Assembly: GCF_018215265.2 (NCBI RefSeq)
Contig: NZ_CP136562.1
Coordinates: 3,348,001 to 3,412,000, forward strand
Length of the DNA: 64,000 bases
Source of the DNA: Paenarthrobacter sp. GOM3
Lineage (GTDB): Bacteria > Actinomycetota > Actinomycetes > Actinomycetales > Micrococcaceae
Reading direction: 5' to 3'
Shown: positions 8,135 to 16,490 of the stretch, in pieces
Numbering within the stretch: position 1 is the first letter of the stretch
How the letters are laid out: each line of letters starts with the position of its first letter
Notes under the pieces: generated by a model
Told to the model about the DNA's origin: nothing
The model's input: the letters and a program-made list of their open reading frames with translations, nothing else
Database searches by the model: none
Position numbers and translations under genes: made by a program

Positions 8135-9412
8135 ATGCCCGGGAAATCCCCCAACATCGGCACCACTACAGATAGTCGTCTGCCTTTGGTGGTCTATGTG
8201 CTGGCACTGGGAACGTTCCTCATGCTGACCAGCGAATTCGTGGTAGCAGGTATCCTTCCGCAGATTGCCGGCGACCTTGGCGTGGGCGTCGCCCAAGCGG
8301 GGTCCCTGATTACTGTGTTCGCCATCGGCATGGTGGTGGGTGCCCCGCTGATGGCCATGCTCACCATGCACATGTCGAAGCAGCGGACCTTGGTCCTTGC
8401 CCTGGTGGTGTTCGTCCTGGGCCATGTGGTGGTTGCGCTGGGACCCAACTTCACAGTGTTGCTGGTGGCACGTTTCGTCAGCGCGCTGGCCACAGGCGCG
8501 TTCTGGGCGGTCTCTGCGGTGGTGGCAACCCGCGCCGCAGGACCGGCTTATGGGGCCCGCGCGGTTGGAGTGGTGGGTGCCGGAGGGGCGCTGGCCACGG
8601 TCCTCGGCGTACCTTTGGGTGCTTTCGTCGCACAACTGGTCGGCTGGCGGGGCACTTTCTGGGCGCTGGCTGCCGCGGCTGCGCTGGCCACGGTCCTGGT
8701 GGCCAAACTGGTTCCGCACGACCACGCCGGGCACCAGGGAACATCCGTCCGCGCCGAGCTGTCGGCGTTATGCTCTGGCCGCTTGTGGTTGGCTTTGGCT
8801 GCCTGCGCCACAACCTGCGGTGGCGTGCTGGCTGCCTACTCCTTTATCTCGCCCATCCTGACAGATCAGGCAGGTGTTCCGGCGGCTCACGTTCCGTTGG
8901 TCCTGACTGGTTTCGGCGTTGGCTCGGTCATTGGCACCCTCCTCGCAGGCCGCTTCGGCGACGCTCACCCCAGCTTCATCACTATCCTCACCCCAGCCGT
9001 GACCACGGTTCTCCTGTTAGGCATCAGCCTGACGACCGGCGCTCCGTGGTTGACCAGCGCTCTGGTGGTCCTGCTGGGCTTATTTGGCCTTAGCGCCAAC
9101 AGCGTGCTGATTCACCTTGCAGTCCGTTTTGCGGGTAAGGCAGCCACCCTCGGTTCAGCCCTGAGCGTTTCCGCGTTCAACGCCGGCACCGCGGTAGGTA
9201 CGACGGTGGCTGGCGCTGCGCTGGCCTCGCCCCTTGGGACAACCGGTCCGGCCCTTGTGGGCACGTTCATCGTGGCGCTGACGCTGATTCCCACAGTGGT
9301 CCTCGCCCTTGGGCGCCGGGGGGTCACCACGGTGAAGCACGAAGGCGACCCGGCCGCCGTCGGGTCCGGTACCGTGGGCGCCCAGCAGGGGAAGTACCCT
9401 CACACGCGTTAG
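8135..9412 (+). CDS. MFS transporter, DHA1-type (probable exporter)
   Basis: A 425-residue, roughly 12-segment major facilitator protein. The start ATG is preceded by AGGAG at 8125-8129, which sets the N-terminus at MPGKSPN. The opening VVYVLALGTFLMLTSEFVVAG and IAGDLGV are typical of the AraJ/chloramphenicol-efflux (DHA1) group. The motif between segments 2 and 3 is AIGMVVGAPLMAMLT. Such proteins export arabinose-like sugars, drugs or purine analogues by proton antiport. It faces a MmyB-type regulator that probably controls it. The substrate cannot be deduced. Confidence 0.87.
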   Translation: MPGKSPNIGTTTDSRLPLVVYVLALGTFLMLTSEFVVAGILPQIAGDLGVGVAQAGSLITVFAIGMVVGAPLMAMLTMHMSKQRTLVLALVVFVLGHVVVALGPNFTVLLVARFVSALATGAFWAVSAVVATRAAGPAYGARAVGVVGAGGALATVLGVPLGAFVAQLVGWRGTFWALAAAAALATVLVAKLVPHDHAGHQGTSVRAELSALCSGRLWLALAACATTCGGVLAAYSFISPILTDQAGVPAAHVPLVLTGFGVGSVIGTLLAGRFGDAHPSFITILTPAVTTVLLLGISLTTGAPWLTSALVVLLGLFGLSANSVLIHLAVRFAGKAATLGSALSVSAFNAGTAVGTTVAGAALASPLGTTGPALVGTFIVALTLIPTVVLALGRRGVTTVKHEGDPAAVGSGTVGAQQGKYPHTR

Positions 9413-9413
9413 G
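9398..9413. promoter_or_regulatory. Putative LacI-type operator before lacI
   Basis: CCTCACACGCGTTAGG matches the perfect palindrome at 15438-15453 (CCTAACACGTGTTAGG) in 14 of 16 positions. It lies 36 bases before the repressor start and overlaps the MFS stop codon. A possible -10 (TAGACT, 9414-9419) touches it. Autoregulation is inferred. Confidence 0.6.
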
Positions 9414-9449
9414 TAGACTGCAGGGAACGAAGCACGGAAGGACGTTCCC

Positions 9450-10502
9450 ATGAACCGCAAGGCCACCGCCCTGGACGTCGCCAAGAGGGCGGGAGTTTCC
9501 CGGAGCGCGGTCTCGCTGGTACTGAACGGCCGCGGCGACGGCAACGTGGCCAAGGAAAGCCAGGACCGGATCCGGCAGGCGGCACAGGAACTCAACTACT
9601 CCCCTAACGCCATTGCGCTCAGCCTGCGGAACCAGCGTTCCCGGGTTATCGGTATTTTGTCCGACGAAGTGGTGGTCAGCCCCTTCGATGGCAACATCAT
9701 CGGCGGTGCTGACGACATCGCCCGGAGCCGCGGTTTTGTCACCGTGGTCATGGACACCGAGAGCGATACTGCCCGAGATGCGAGCGCCATCGAGACACTC
9801 CTGGACCGCCAGGTGGACGGGCTCATGTACGTGACGGTGGGTTTGAAGCCCATCGAGGTGCCGCCGGGGATGCTTCGCGTCCCGTCGGTCCTGGCCAATT
9901 GCTACGACGCCCACCCCGAACCGCAACTCCACCACGTCATCCCGGATGAGGTTACCGGCGGCAGGGAGGCAACAGATCATCTCCTGCACATGGGCCACAC
10001 GGATATTGCCCTGCTTGCCGGTTCTTCGGATTCGCCCGCGGCTCCCCTGCGCGTGCAGGGTTACCGGGACGCGTTCGCCGCAGCAGGACTCACGGCCAGC
10101 GAGGGTCGCATCCACATGGCCGGCTGGGATATCGATGCCGGTTTCCACGGGGCCATGAAACTGCTCGACGGCGTGTCCCCGGCTGATCGGCCCACGGCCA
10201 TCATGTGCGCGAACGACCGTCTGGCCGTCGGAGTGGCCCTCGCTGCCGCACGCCTTGGGCTGAACGTTCCTGCGGATCTATCCATCATGGGCTACGACGA
10301 CGAGACCCGGATTGCGGACACCATGGTCCCGGCCCTCACCACCATGGCCCTGCCGTTGCGGGAGGTGGGACGCGCCGCGATGACCACGCTGCTGGACGCA
10401 CTCGAGGGCACTGACGGGGCGAGCAAGCGGACCACGAAAGAAACGATGGTCCCGTGCCGCCTCGTGGTCCGCGAATCGACCGGCCCGGTGCCGGCCCGCT
10501 GA
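9450..10502 (+). CDS. LacI-family transcriptional regulator of the fructan operon
   Basis: A 350-residue repressor. Residues about 4-50 are the LacI headpiece (ATALDVAKRAGVSRSAVSLV, then hinge SPNAIALSLR), followed by a periplasmic-binding-protein-like sugar domain (VIGILSDEVV, DRQVDGLMYV, IMCANDRLAVGVALAA, IMGYDDETRIAD). The ATG follows GGAAGGACG. It points toward the GH32/ABC operon, and that operon's promoter carries operators nearly identical to one before this gene, so it is very likely the local repressor released by a fructose-containing sugar. The inducer itself is inference. Confidence 0.9.
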   Translation: MNRKATALDVAKRAGVSRSAVSLVLNGRGDGNVAKESQDRIRQAAQELNYSPNAIALSLRNQRSRVIGILSDEVVVSPFDGNIIGGADDIARSRGFVTVVMDTESDTARDASAIETLLDRQVDGLMYVTVGLKPIEVPPGMLRVPSVLANCYDAHPEPQLHHVIPDEVTGGREATDHLLHMGHTDIALLAGSSDSPAAPLRVQGYRDAFAAAGLTASEGRIHMAGWDIDAGFHGAMKLLDGVSPADRPTAIMCANDRLAVGVALAAARLGLNVPADLSIMGYDDETRIADTMVPALTTMALPLREVGRAAMTTLLDALEGTDGASKRTTKETMVPCRLVVRESTGPVPAR

Positions 10503-10511
10503 CGCGCCCCA

Positions 10512-10574
10512 CGTTGCGAGGCCTACTCTGCACCCAAAAACCTCGAAATACCCTGCAGAGCGGGCCCCACAACG
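10512..10574. repeat. 63-bp palindromic repeat, copy 1
   Basis: A REP-like unit with nested dyad arms: CGTTG/CAACG at the ends, GGCC/GGCC inside, and CTCTGCA/TGCAGAG around a loop of about 20 bases. The first 55 bases are identical to copy 2 at 10673. It lies in the gap between lacI and the GH32 gene, whose 3' ends face each other. Confidence 0.8.
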
Positions 10575-10613
10575 CGAGTCAACGACCCTTGCCCCGGAGC
10601 ACGCCCGTCGTTG

Positions 10614-10653
10614 GCCCGCTGAGTCGTCGTTGGCCAACAACTGAGTAGCGGGC
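10614..10653. repeat. 40-bp imperfect palindrome between the two REP-like copies
   Basis: GCCCGCT and AGCGGGC form the outer arms, and GTTGGCCAAC is a perfect palindrome at the centre. The sequence between the arms pairs only partly. It may be a further part of a mosaic intergenic element or a bidirectional terminator for the convergent genes. Confidence 0.5.
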
Positions 10654-10672
10654 TGGGAACGGACTTAGCCCC

Positions 10673-10735
10673 CGTTGCGAGGCCTACTCTGCACCCAAAA
10701 ACCTCGAAATACCCTGCAGAGCGGGCCTAACAACG
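10673..10735. repeat. 63-bp palindromic repeat, copy 2
   Basis: Same orientation as copy 1 and identical over 55 bases, with two mismatches in the last eight. The tail GCGAGTCAACG also recurs after both copies (10573 and 10744 onward), so the duplicated unit may be longer with an insertion. Confidence 0.8.
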
Positions 10736-10772
10736 CGGACCAACGCGAGTCAACGCACGACGGCGGCCGCAC

Positions 10773-12137
10773 CTAGGCGGGTAGGGTCAGCTCCCACACG
10801 TCGGCAGTCGCGCCCGTGGGCAGGGTGAGTTCCCACGATTCCCCCGGAGCGGGGTAGGCGCGGAGGGTCGTGGCTACGGAACCGGTCCGGTACACCTCCA
10901 CGAGGGACGCGTCGACGAAGATCCTCAGCTCCTCCCCCGCAGCCAGCGGACCCGAGTAGACCACCTGGGCCGATGGACCTGAACCAAGGACCAATTCCAC
11001 GGAACCGGAAGCGGAACCCCGCACCAGCACTTCGGCAAACCCAGGAACAGCAACCGATCCGGCAGCATTCACAGCCACAGCAGCGCCCCGGTATGCGAGG
11101 ACTTCGGGCGCGGGAGTGACTACCAGGGAACCCTCAACCACGGACAAAACGCGAGGATGCGTCAACACACCCGACCACCCGGCGTCGTCGATTTCCGTTT
11201 GGGTGCGGCCCCGGCGGCCGTCGCGTCCGGGTCCTTCGTTGGCCCAGCCCCACAGCAGCGCAGAAGGCGATGAACCGGATGTAAGCTGCACGATCTGCGG
11301 CGCGTAAAAGTCCCGGCCGAGGTCGGACTTTCCTCCAGTAACGGGGGTAAACACCGGCAGCCCAGTCTCCGGGTCCGGGGAGAGCGAGCCAATCAGATGA
11401 CCCACACCATTGGCGTGCTCGTGGTCGTCCCCGGAGAGCCACAGCGAGAACATCATGACCCATTCTCCTGTTGGCACCTGAACCAGTTGCGGGCACTCCC
11501 AAATCTCAGCCGGGGTATGGCGGCCCGCGACGGGATCGGCAGTGGTCAGCCAAATTCCCTGGTACTTCCAGTCATCCAGGGAATCCACCGTGTAGAGCAG
11601 CAGAGCAGCGCGGCCGTCAGCCAATCCTGCCCCCTGCATCGCGTAGCGGGCACCGTTGAAGCGGAAGATGAAGGGGTCACGGACCGCGGTAACAAGCGGA
11701 TCGGCTGGCATGGATGCGGCAACATGCCCGTCCTGGGACCAGGTCACCAAGTCCGCGGAACCCCGGGCGATGACCACCTGTGAGTGTCCGCCGTGGTCCT
11801 GGACACCGGAATAGCAAGCGGTCGGCACGCCGTCGTCGGAGGTGACCACGCCCGTCCAGCAGCCTGCGGAGTCGGGCCCGCCCGGCTGGGGTGACAGCGC
11901 CACAGGGTGTTCTTCCCAGTGGACCAGGTCCGGGGAGCTCATGTGGCCCCATTGGATCTGCGAATGCCGGGCGGACGACGGGTTGTATTGGAAGAACACG
12001 TGGTACCGGCCGTTGATGAAGCTGACGCCGTTGGGGTCGTTGATCCACCCTTGCGCGGGGCGCGGGTGGAAGCGCGGGAACGCGGGGTCCGGATGTGTCG
12101 TAGCCGAAAAGAGGGAGTCGAGTGCAAGGTCCGTCAT
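10773..12137 (-). CDS. Glycoside hydrolase family 32 beta-fructosidase
   Basis: A 454-residue GH32 enzyme that cleaves terminal beta-fructosyl bonds in sucrose, levan or inulin-type oligosaccharides. All three catalytic carboxylates are visible: nucleophile Asp34 in WINDPNG, Asp154 in VRDP, and acid/base Glu214 in WECPQL. The five-blade propeller is followed by a shorter C-terminal beta-sandwich (about 330-454). No signal peptide is present, so it acts in the cytosol on sugars imported by the ABC system encoded just upstream in the same operon (28-base gap). Hydrolysis of a short fructo-oligosaccharide or sucrose is the best fit. Confidence 0.92.
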   Translation of the reverse strand: MTDLALDSLFSATTHPDPAFPRFHPRPAQGWINDPNGVSFINGRYHVFFQYNPSSARHSQIQWGHMSSPDLVHWEEHPVALSPQPGGPDSAGCWTGVVTSDDGVPTACYSGVQDHGGHSQVVIARGSADLVTWSQDGHVAASMPADPLVTAVRDPFIFRFNGARYAMQGAGLADGRAALLLYTVDSLDDWKYQGIWLTTADPVAGRHTPAEIWECPQLVQVPTGEWVMMFSLWLSGDDHEHANGVGHLIGSLSPDPETGLPVFTPVTGGKSDLGRDFYAPQIVQLTSGSSPSALLWGWANEGPGRDGRRGRTQTEIDDAGWSGVLTHPRVLSVVEGSLVVTPAPEVLAYRGAAVAVNAAGSVAVPGFAEVLVRGSASGSVELVLGSGPSAQVVYSGPLAAGEELRIFVDASLVEVYRTGSVATTLRAYPAPGESWELTLPTGATADVWELTLPA

Positions 12138-12165
12138 GGAAGCCCTTTCAAAAGCGAAGAGAAGT

Positions 12166-13050
12166 TTACTTGCCCGTGCCCGCGGTGAGTCCGTCCTGCA
12201 GCGCGCGCTGGCCGAACATGAACACCACCAGCGCGGGAATCATGGAGAGGACCACACCGGCGAGCACCACGGAGATGCTTCCTGTACCGAGGTTGCCCTG
12301 GAGGGAGACCAGGCCCAGAGGCAGCGTGAAGTTCTGCTCCGAGATGGTCATGATGAGTGGCCGGAAGAACTCGTTCCAGTGGAAGTTGAACGCGAGGATG
12401 CCCACGATCGCCAGGCCCGGCATGGCCAGCGGCGCGTATACGGAGCGGAAGGTCCGCCACGGCGAAGCGCCGTCGATCGCAGCCGCTTCAGCGAGCTCAC
12501 CCGGTAACCCCATGAAGTACTGGCGCATCAGGAAGGTGCCGAACGCCGTCGGGATGGCTGGAATGATCAGCGCGAGCAGCGTGTCGGAAAGCCCAACGCC
12601 GCGGATGAGCATGAACACGGGCACGATCGTCACCTGGGCGGGCACCATCATGGTGGCCAGCACGATCGAGAACAGTGCGCCGCGACCCCTGAAGCGAAGG
12701 TGCGCGAAGGCATAGCCGGCCAGCGCGGCCGTCACCATCTGTCCAACGGCGATCAGTCCGGTCACCAGGGCGCTGTTCACCACCAGCAGGACGATGTTGA
12801 GTTGCTTGAAGACCTGCGTGTAGGAGGTGAGGTCCGGGTTCAGCGGCAGGAACGCGGGCGGTAGTTTGAAGGATTCCGACGGCGGCCGCAGCGAGGTGGA
12901 CAGCGTCCACAACACGGGACCCAGGACAAAGACGGACGCTATCAGGAGGATGATGATGCGGCCGGCCACTGACCAGTCCCGCTTCTTCCGAGTGACTACA
13001 GGCGCCGTGGTGGTGACACGTTCTTGAATGGTGGTCATGGCGGGCCTCAC
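12166..13050 (-). CDS. Sugar ABC transporter permease (MalG-like)
   Basis: A 294-residue inner-membrane permease of the carbohydrate uptake-1 family with six predicted segments. The EAA loop that contacts the ATPase is visible (ELAEAAAIDGASPWRTFRSV in two parts, then PLAMPGLAIVGI). Its start overlaps the stop of the preceding permease by four bases (ATGA), which implies translational coupling. No ATPase gene is in this operon, so a shared ATPase of the MsiK type encoded elsewhere is expected, as is common in actinobacteria. Confidence 0.92.
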   Translation of the reverse strand: MRPAMTTIQERVTTTAPVVTRKKRDWSVAGRIIILLIASVFVLGPVLWTLSTSLRPPSESFKLPPAFLPLNPDLTSYTQVFKQLNIVLLVVNSALVTGLIAVGQMVTAALAGYAFAHLRFRGRGALFSIVLATMMVPAQVTIVPVFMLIRGVGLSDTLLALIIPAIPTAFGTFLMRQYFMGLPGELAEAAAIDGASPWRTFRSVYAPLAMPGLAIVGILAFNFHWNEFFRPLIMTISEQNFTLPLGLVSLQGNLGTGSISVVLAGVVLSMIPALVVFMFGQRALQDGLTAGTGK

Positions 13051-14009
13051 TGGTAGAAGACGAATCGTTTGCTGAGCCGGAACTGCGCGGCGGTGATGGC
13101 CATGATGATGAGCGTCAGGATCACGCCGATCGCGGACGCCTGGCCGAACTCGAGGCGCTGGAACGCGGACTCGAAGATCACCATCACCGCCGTTCGCGTC
13201 GAGTCTCCGGGCCCACCGCGGGTGAGGACATAGGGCTGGTCGAACACTTGGAGTGCGTTGATGATGGCCATGACGGAGGCCACCAGGGTGGTGGGACTCA
13301 GGAGCGGAAGCGTGACGTAGACATGCTTACGCCACCCGGTAGCGCCATCGATCGACGCCGCCTCGTACGTCTCCACCGGAATGGACGCCAGGCCGCCGAT
13401 GAACAGCAGGAACGAGAACCCGAAGTTCTGCCACACGTAGACAAGAATCACGACGGCGGCCGACCCGCCTGGCGTTGTCAGCCACGGTACTGCCGGGATT
13501 CCGATCAAGGAGAGCATCCAGTTCACGACGCCGAACTGCTCGTTGAAGAGGTAGCGCATGAAGATCGAGACCGATGCGGCGGACAGGATCAGTGGGAAGA
13601 AGAACGCCGAACGGAAGAACACGCGCAGCCAGGCCGGGAGCTTCTCCTGCACCATGATCGCCAGTCCCAGCGCCAGTCCCAGCTGCAGCGATACGGCCAC
13701 CACCACAAACACGATGGTATTCAGGAACGAGACCCGGACTGTGGGGTCTTGGACTACCTCGGCGAAGTTGTCGAAGCCCACGAACGTCGGTGCCGAGATG
13801 ATGTCCCAGCGGAAGAATGCCAGCGCAATCGAGGCAACGATGGGCAGCAGGGTGAAGATGCCCATGCCCACGATGGTTGGTGCAAGGAAGGCCCACGGCA
13901 GCCAGCGTTGCTGCACGCGCCCGCGCTTGGATGGCTGGCTGTGTTTGTGCGCTACTTTGCGTCCTGGTTCGCGTCCCGTTCCAGTGGGCGTACTGGTTGC
14001 GGTGCTCAT
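13047..14009 (-). CDS. Sugar ABC transporter permease (MalF/UgpA-like)
   Basis: A 320-residue permease partner of the downstream gene. The N-terminus is basic (KVAHKHSQPSKRGRVQQRW), followed by about six hydrophobic segments starting at LPWAFLAPTIVGMGIFTLLP. The EAA loop reads ETYEAASIDGATGWRKHVYV. Its start overlaps the binding-protein stop by four bases and its stop overlaps the next start by four, so the three transporter genes form one translationally coupled unit. Confidence 0.92.
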   Translation of the reverse strand: MSTATSTPTGTGREPGRKVAHKHSQPSKRGRVQQRWLPWAFLAPTIVGMGIFTLLPIVASIALAFFRWDIISAPTFVGFDNFAEVVQDPTVRVSFLNTIVFVVVAVSLQLGLALGLAIMVQEKLPAWLRVFFRSAFFFPLILSAASVSIFMRYLFNEQFGVVNWMLSLIGIPAVPWLTTPGGSAAVVILVYVWQNFGFSFLLFIGGLASIPVETYEAASIDGATGWRKHVYVTLPLLSPTTLVASVMAIINALQVFDQPYVLTRGGPGDSTRTAVMVIFESAFQRLEFGQASAIGVILTLIIMAITAAQFRLSKRFVFYQ

Positions 14010-15424
14010 GGCTGCCTCCTCAAGGCAAGTTCAAGGTCGCGCTGCATGGAGCTGAGCGCGTCTTTGAGTTGGCGCTCGTCGCCGCTGACGGCCAGGCTGA
14101 CGTTTTTCATCAGGGCGGTTTCGACGGCGGCCTGTTGGGGTGGCGCTGGAATGGGGCCTGAGGTGGGGAAACGGTCCAGGGTGTCGTAGAAGACTTTCCA
14201 GTTCCGGGGGCCGGTTCCCGCGTAGAGCTCTTGGTTGACCATGGAGCGCCGGGCCGGAGTGGTGTTCGGGGTAGGGAACACGATCTGCATGGCTTCGAGG
14301 CTGGAGCTGAACTTCACCCATTCCCAGGCCGCGTCCTTGTCCTTGGCGGTCTTCATGATCGCGTAGCCAGCCGTGCCGAACTGGTGCCGTTGGGTCCGCC
14401 ATTTCGGGAAGAACTGGACGTCGAAGTCATTCTCGGTCATTCCCGCTTCATGGAGACCTTGCACCCAGTAGCCGCCTGCCGGCGTCGTACCTATCCTGTT
14501 GGAGGCGAAGAGGCCGATCAGCGCGCCACCGCCGCCCTCTTCCGGCCGCACACCGAGTCCGTCCTTGACCAGTCCGCGGAGGTAGTCGAAGGATTCAAAG
14601 ACCCGGGGGTCGTCGGCGTTGGGCTCGAGCCATTGGTAACCCCCGGAGCGGAGGCTTCGGGTGGGGTCGTTGGCGTAGAAGCCGTCCCAGAGCCACTCGC
14701 CGCCCGCAGACTTGGTCTCTTTGAGGAAGCTGGTGTCGTTGGCGTACAGCCATGGCACCACTCCGCCGAAGAGACGGTTGGTCCAGTAGTACGGAGTGAA
14801 GTCTGCTGGTTTGGCCTTCTTCATGGCGGCGAGGGTGCTGCGGAAGTCGGTGTGCGTCCAGTTGTCGGCCGGCCGTTCCAAACCTGCGGCGGCGAGCGAG
14901 GCGGTGTTGTAGTACATGTTGGCGGCGTTCCAGTCGATGGGGAGCTGGAAGAGGCTGCCCTTGTACATGAACGCTTCCACCAGGCTGGGGTGGACGTCCT
15001 GGAAGTACTCCTTCATGTCCGCGGCGTCGCGCCGCAGGTACTCGTCCAGCGGGTGGGCCAGCTTTTCCGCGAACAGCTGGGCGCCTTCGGTGGCCACATA
15101 GACAACGTCCGGCGGGGTGCCCGCTGCCACCATGGTGAGGATCTTGGTGAAGAAGTCCTTCCAGTCCACGGCCTGGATGGCTTGGACCTTGACCTTGATT
15201 TCGGGGTGGACTTTGGCGAAGGCGTCGATGACCTTCTGGCGGGCTGCGGCGTCTGCGGCGGTGCCCATAATGGCGATGCTGAGGCTGTTGTCTCCCCTGC
15301 CCGGAATGTCTGCTCCGGTGAGTCGCGGCCACGACGCCGCGGTGACTCCAACAATCCCGGCGCCAAGGGCTGTGAGGGCACTTCTGCGTGTGAATTGACG
15401 CAAAGCCCCATTGGTTCCCGACAT
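14006..15424 (-). CDS. Sugar ABC transporter substrate-binding protein
   Basis: A 472-residue extracellular solute-binding protein of family 1, first gene of the fructan operon. The start MSGTNGALRQ follows GGAAAGGGAATC. The N-terminus carries a twin-arginine-like signal (TRRSALTALGAG) and a hydrophobic stretch ending near AASWPRL. No lipobox Cys is evident, so the anchoring mode is unclear. The mature part opens with LSIAIMG and contains the family block KVIDAFAKVHPEIKVKV. With the operon's GH32 enzyme the ligand is probably a fructo-oligosaccharide or sucrose; this is inference from context. Confidence 0.9.
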   Translation of the reverse strand: MSGTNGALRQFTRRSALTALGAGIVGVTAASWPRLTGADIPGRGDNSLSIAIMGTAADAAARQKVIDAFAKVHPEIKVKVQAIQAVDWKDFFTKILTMVAAGTPPDVVYVATEGAQLFAEKLAHPLDEYLRRDAADMKEYFQDVHPSLVEAFMYKGSLFQLPIDWNAANMYYNTASLAAAGLERPADNWTHTDFRSTLAAMKKAKPADFTPYYWTNRLFGGVVPWLYANDTSFLKETKSAGGEWLWDGFYANDPTRSLRSGGYQWLEPNADDPRVFESFDYLRGLVKDGLGVRPEEGGGGALIGLFASNRIGTTPAGGYWVQGLHEAGMTENDFDVQFFPKWRTQRHQFGTAGYAIMKTAKDKDAAWEWVKFSSSLEAMQIVFPTPNTTPARRSMVNQELYAGTGPRNWKVFYDTLDRFPTSGPIPAPPQQAAVETALMKNVSLAVSGDERQLKDALSSMQRDLELALRRQP

Positions 15425-15437
15425 GTAGATTCCCTTT

Positions 15438-15453
15438 CCTAACACGTGTTAGG
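15438..15453. promoter_or_regulatory. LacI-type operator O1 of the fructan operon
   Basis: CCTAACACGTGTTAGG is a perfect 16-bp palindrome with the central CG pair typical of LacI-family sites. It lies directly downstream of the -10 box, between promoter and start codon, so bound repressor would block transcription. Confidence 0.8.
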
Positions 15454-15454
15454 A

Positions 15455-15484
15455 ACAATACGACTGCCACCTAACACGTGTCAA
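15455..15484 (-). promoter_or_regulatory. Sigma-70 type promoter of the fructan operon
   Basis: On the minus strand TTGACA (15479-15484) and TATTGT (15455-15460) are separated by 18 bases. The start codon is 31 bases after the -10. Both neighbouring operators abut or overlap the promoter elements. Confidence 0.75.
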
Positions 15485-15485
15485 G
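15470..15485. promoter_or_regulatory. LacI-type operator O2 of the fructan operon
   Basis: CCTAACACGTGTCAAG shares 13 of 16 bases with O1 and contains the -35 hexamer. The centres of O1 and O2 are 32 bases apart, about three helical turns, which would place two dimers on the same face of the DNA. Confidence 0.75.
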
Positions 15486-15578
15486 CGTCACAGGTATGTT
15501 GCAGAGGCCTCACCTCGTCCGCCGCGCCGGAGAACTCTTCACATGAGGCGTCCAGCGAATTGTGGCAGTCTTGAGAGA

Positions 15579-16490
15579 ATGAGTTCCCAGCAATTCCGCA
15601 CCAGCGGGAGGTCGAGCAAACGGCCGATTCAAGCACGCGATGCCGGCGTCGGCACAGGATTCCTTTTCATCCTGGCCACCATCGCCAGTGTGGTGGGCCT
15701 GGCCGCGACGTATTACTTCTTCGTGCGCACCACCATGGGCCAGTTCATTGACGAGTCCGCCTTGGTGGAAGCAACCGAGCTGGGTGGAACCGCCGGTCGC
15801 GCTTCTACCAGCCTCCTGGACATGCTCCCCATGCTCTCCCTGGCCATTGCTACCCTTATGGTCGTTTTCGTTACGGTGGCCCGACGACGGTGGACCGCAG
15901 CGGGGATCGCCGTAGCAGCCTGCATCGGCGCCAACGCGGCCACCCAGATCCTCAAATTCCTCATTCCGGACAGGCCCGACCGCGGAGTCCAGACACTGGA
16001 ACTCAACTCGCTCCCTTCCGGCCACACCACCCTTGCCGCCTCCGCCGCGGCCGCCGTCTTCCTCATGGTGTCACCCCGCTGGCGCCCGCTGGCCGGCTTC
16101 CTGGGCAGCACCTTCGCAGTAGCCACCGGAGTCTCGACGCTCATCAACCAATGGCATCGCCCGGCCGACGTCGTCGCCGCCTTCCTGGTGGTGGGCGCCG
16201 TAATGCTCCCAGCGGGTTGGCTCATTCTCCGGACCGGCAGCAGCTGGAACGTGTGGAAAGGATACGGCGAACACTGGGCAGCGTCCCGGATGTGGGTATG
16301 GCTCACGGTCGCCGCCCTGCTGATCGCCATCGCGGTGGCCGGTTACTCCTTGCTGCAGGTCATGCCTGGCTTGAGCGCCGACAGCACCATCGACTACTTC
16401 TGGGCAGGCACAGCGTTCATCGTGATCGCCGGTTACCTCTCAGCCCTGGGCGGCACTTGGCTGTTCGGCCTGGCGGCTCGCAAGGCCTAG
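15579..16490 (+). CDS. PAP2-family membrane phosphatase
   Basis: A 303-residue integral membrane protein with a PAP2 active site: KFLIPDRPDR (motif 1), PSGHTTLAA (motif 2) and STLINQWHRPADV (motif 3). In motif 3 the usual SR pair reads ST, while the catalytic His and Asp remain; this variant may mark a subfamily. The ATG was set at MSSQQFR to skip a weaker upstream start. Such enzymes remove phosphate from lipid phosphates such as undecaprenyl pyrophosphate or phosphatidic acid at the outer membrane face. The substrate is not known. A last segment lies near the C-terminus (FIVIAGYLSALGGTWLFGL). Confidence 0.87.
   Translation: MSSQQFRTSGRSSKRPIQARDAGVGTGFLFILATIASVVGLAATYYFFVRTTMGQFIDESALVEATELGGTAGRASTSLLDMLPMLSLAIATLMVVFVTVARRRWTAAGIAVAACIGANAATQILKFLIPDRPDRGVQTLELNSLPSGHTTLAASAAAAVFLMVSPRWRPLAGFLGSTFAVATGVSTLINQWHRPADVVAAFLVVGAVMLPAGWLILRTGSSWNVWKGYGEHWAASRMWVWLTVAALLIAIAVAGYSLLQVMPGLSADSTIDYFWAGTAFIVIAGYLSALGGTWLFGLAARKA

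Noticed and set aside
14231..15442. Plus-strand open frame (403 codons) opposite the binding-protein gene
   Set aside because: Antisense shadow; the minus strand encodes a coupled ABC operon gene with signal peptide and ribosome site.
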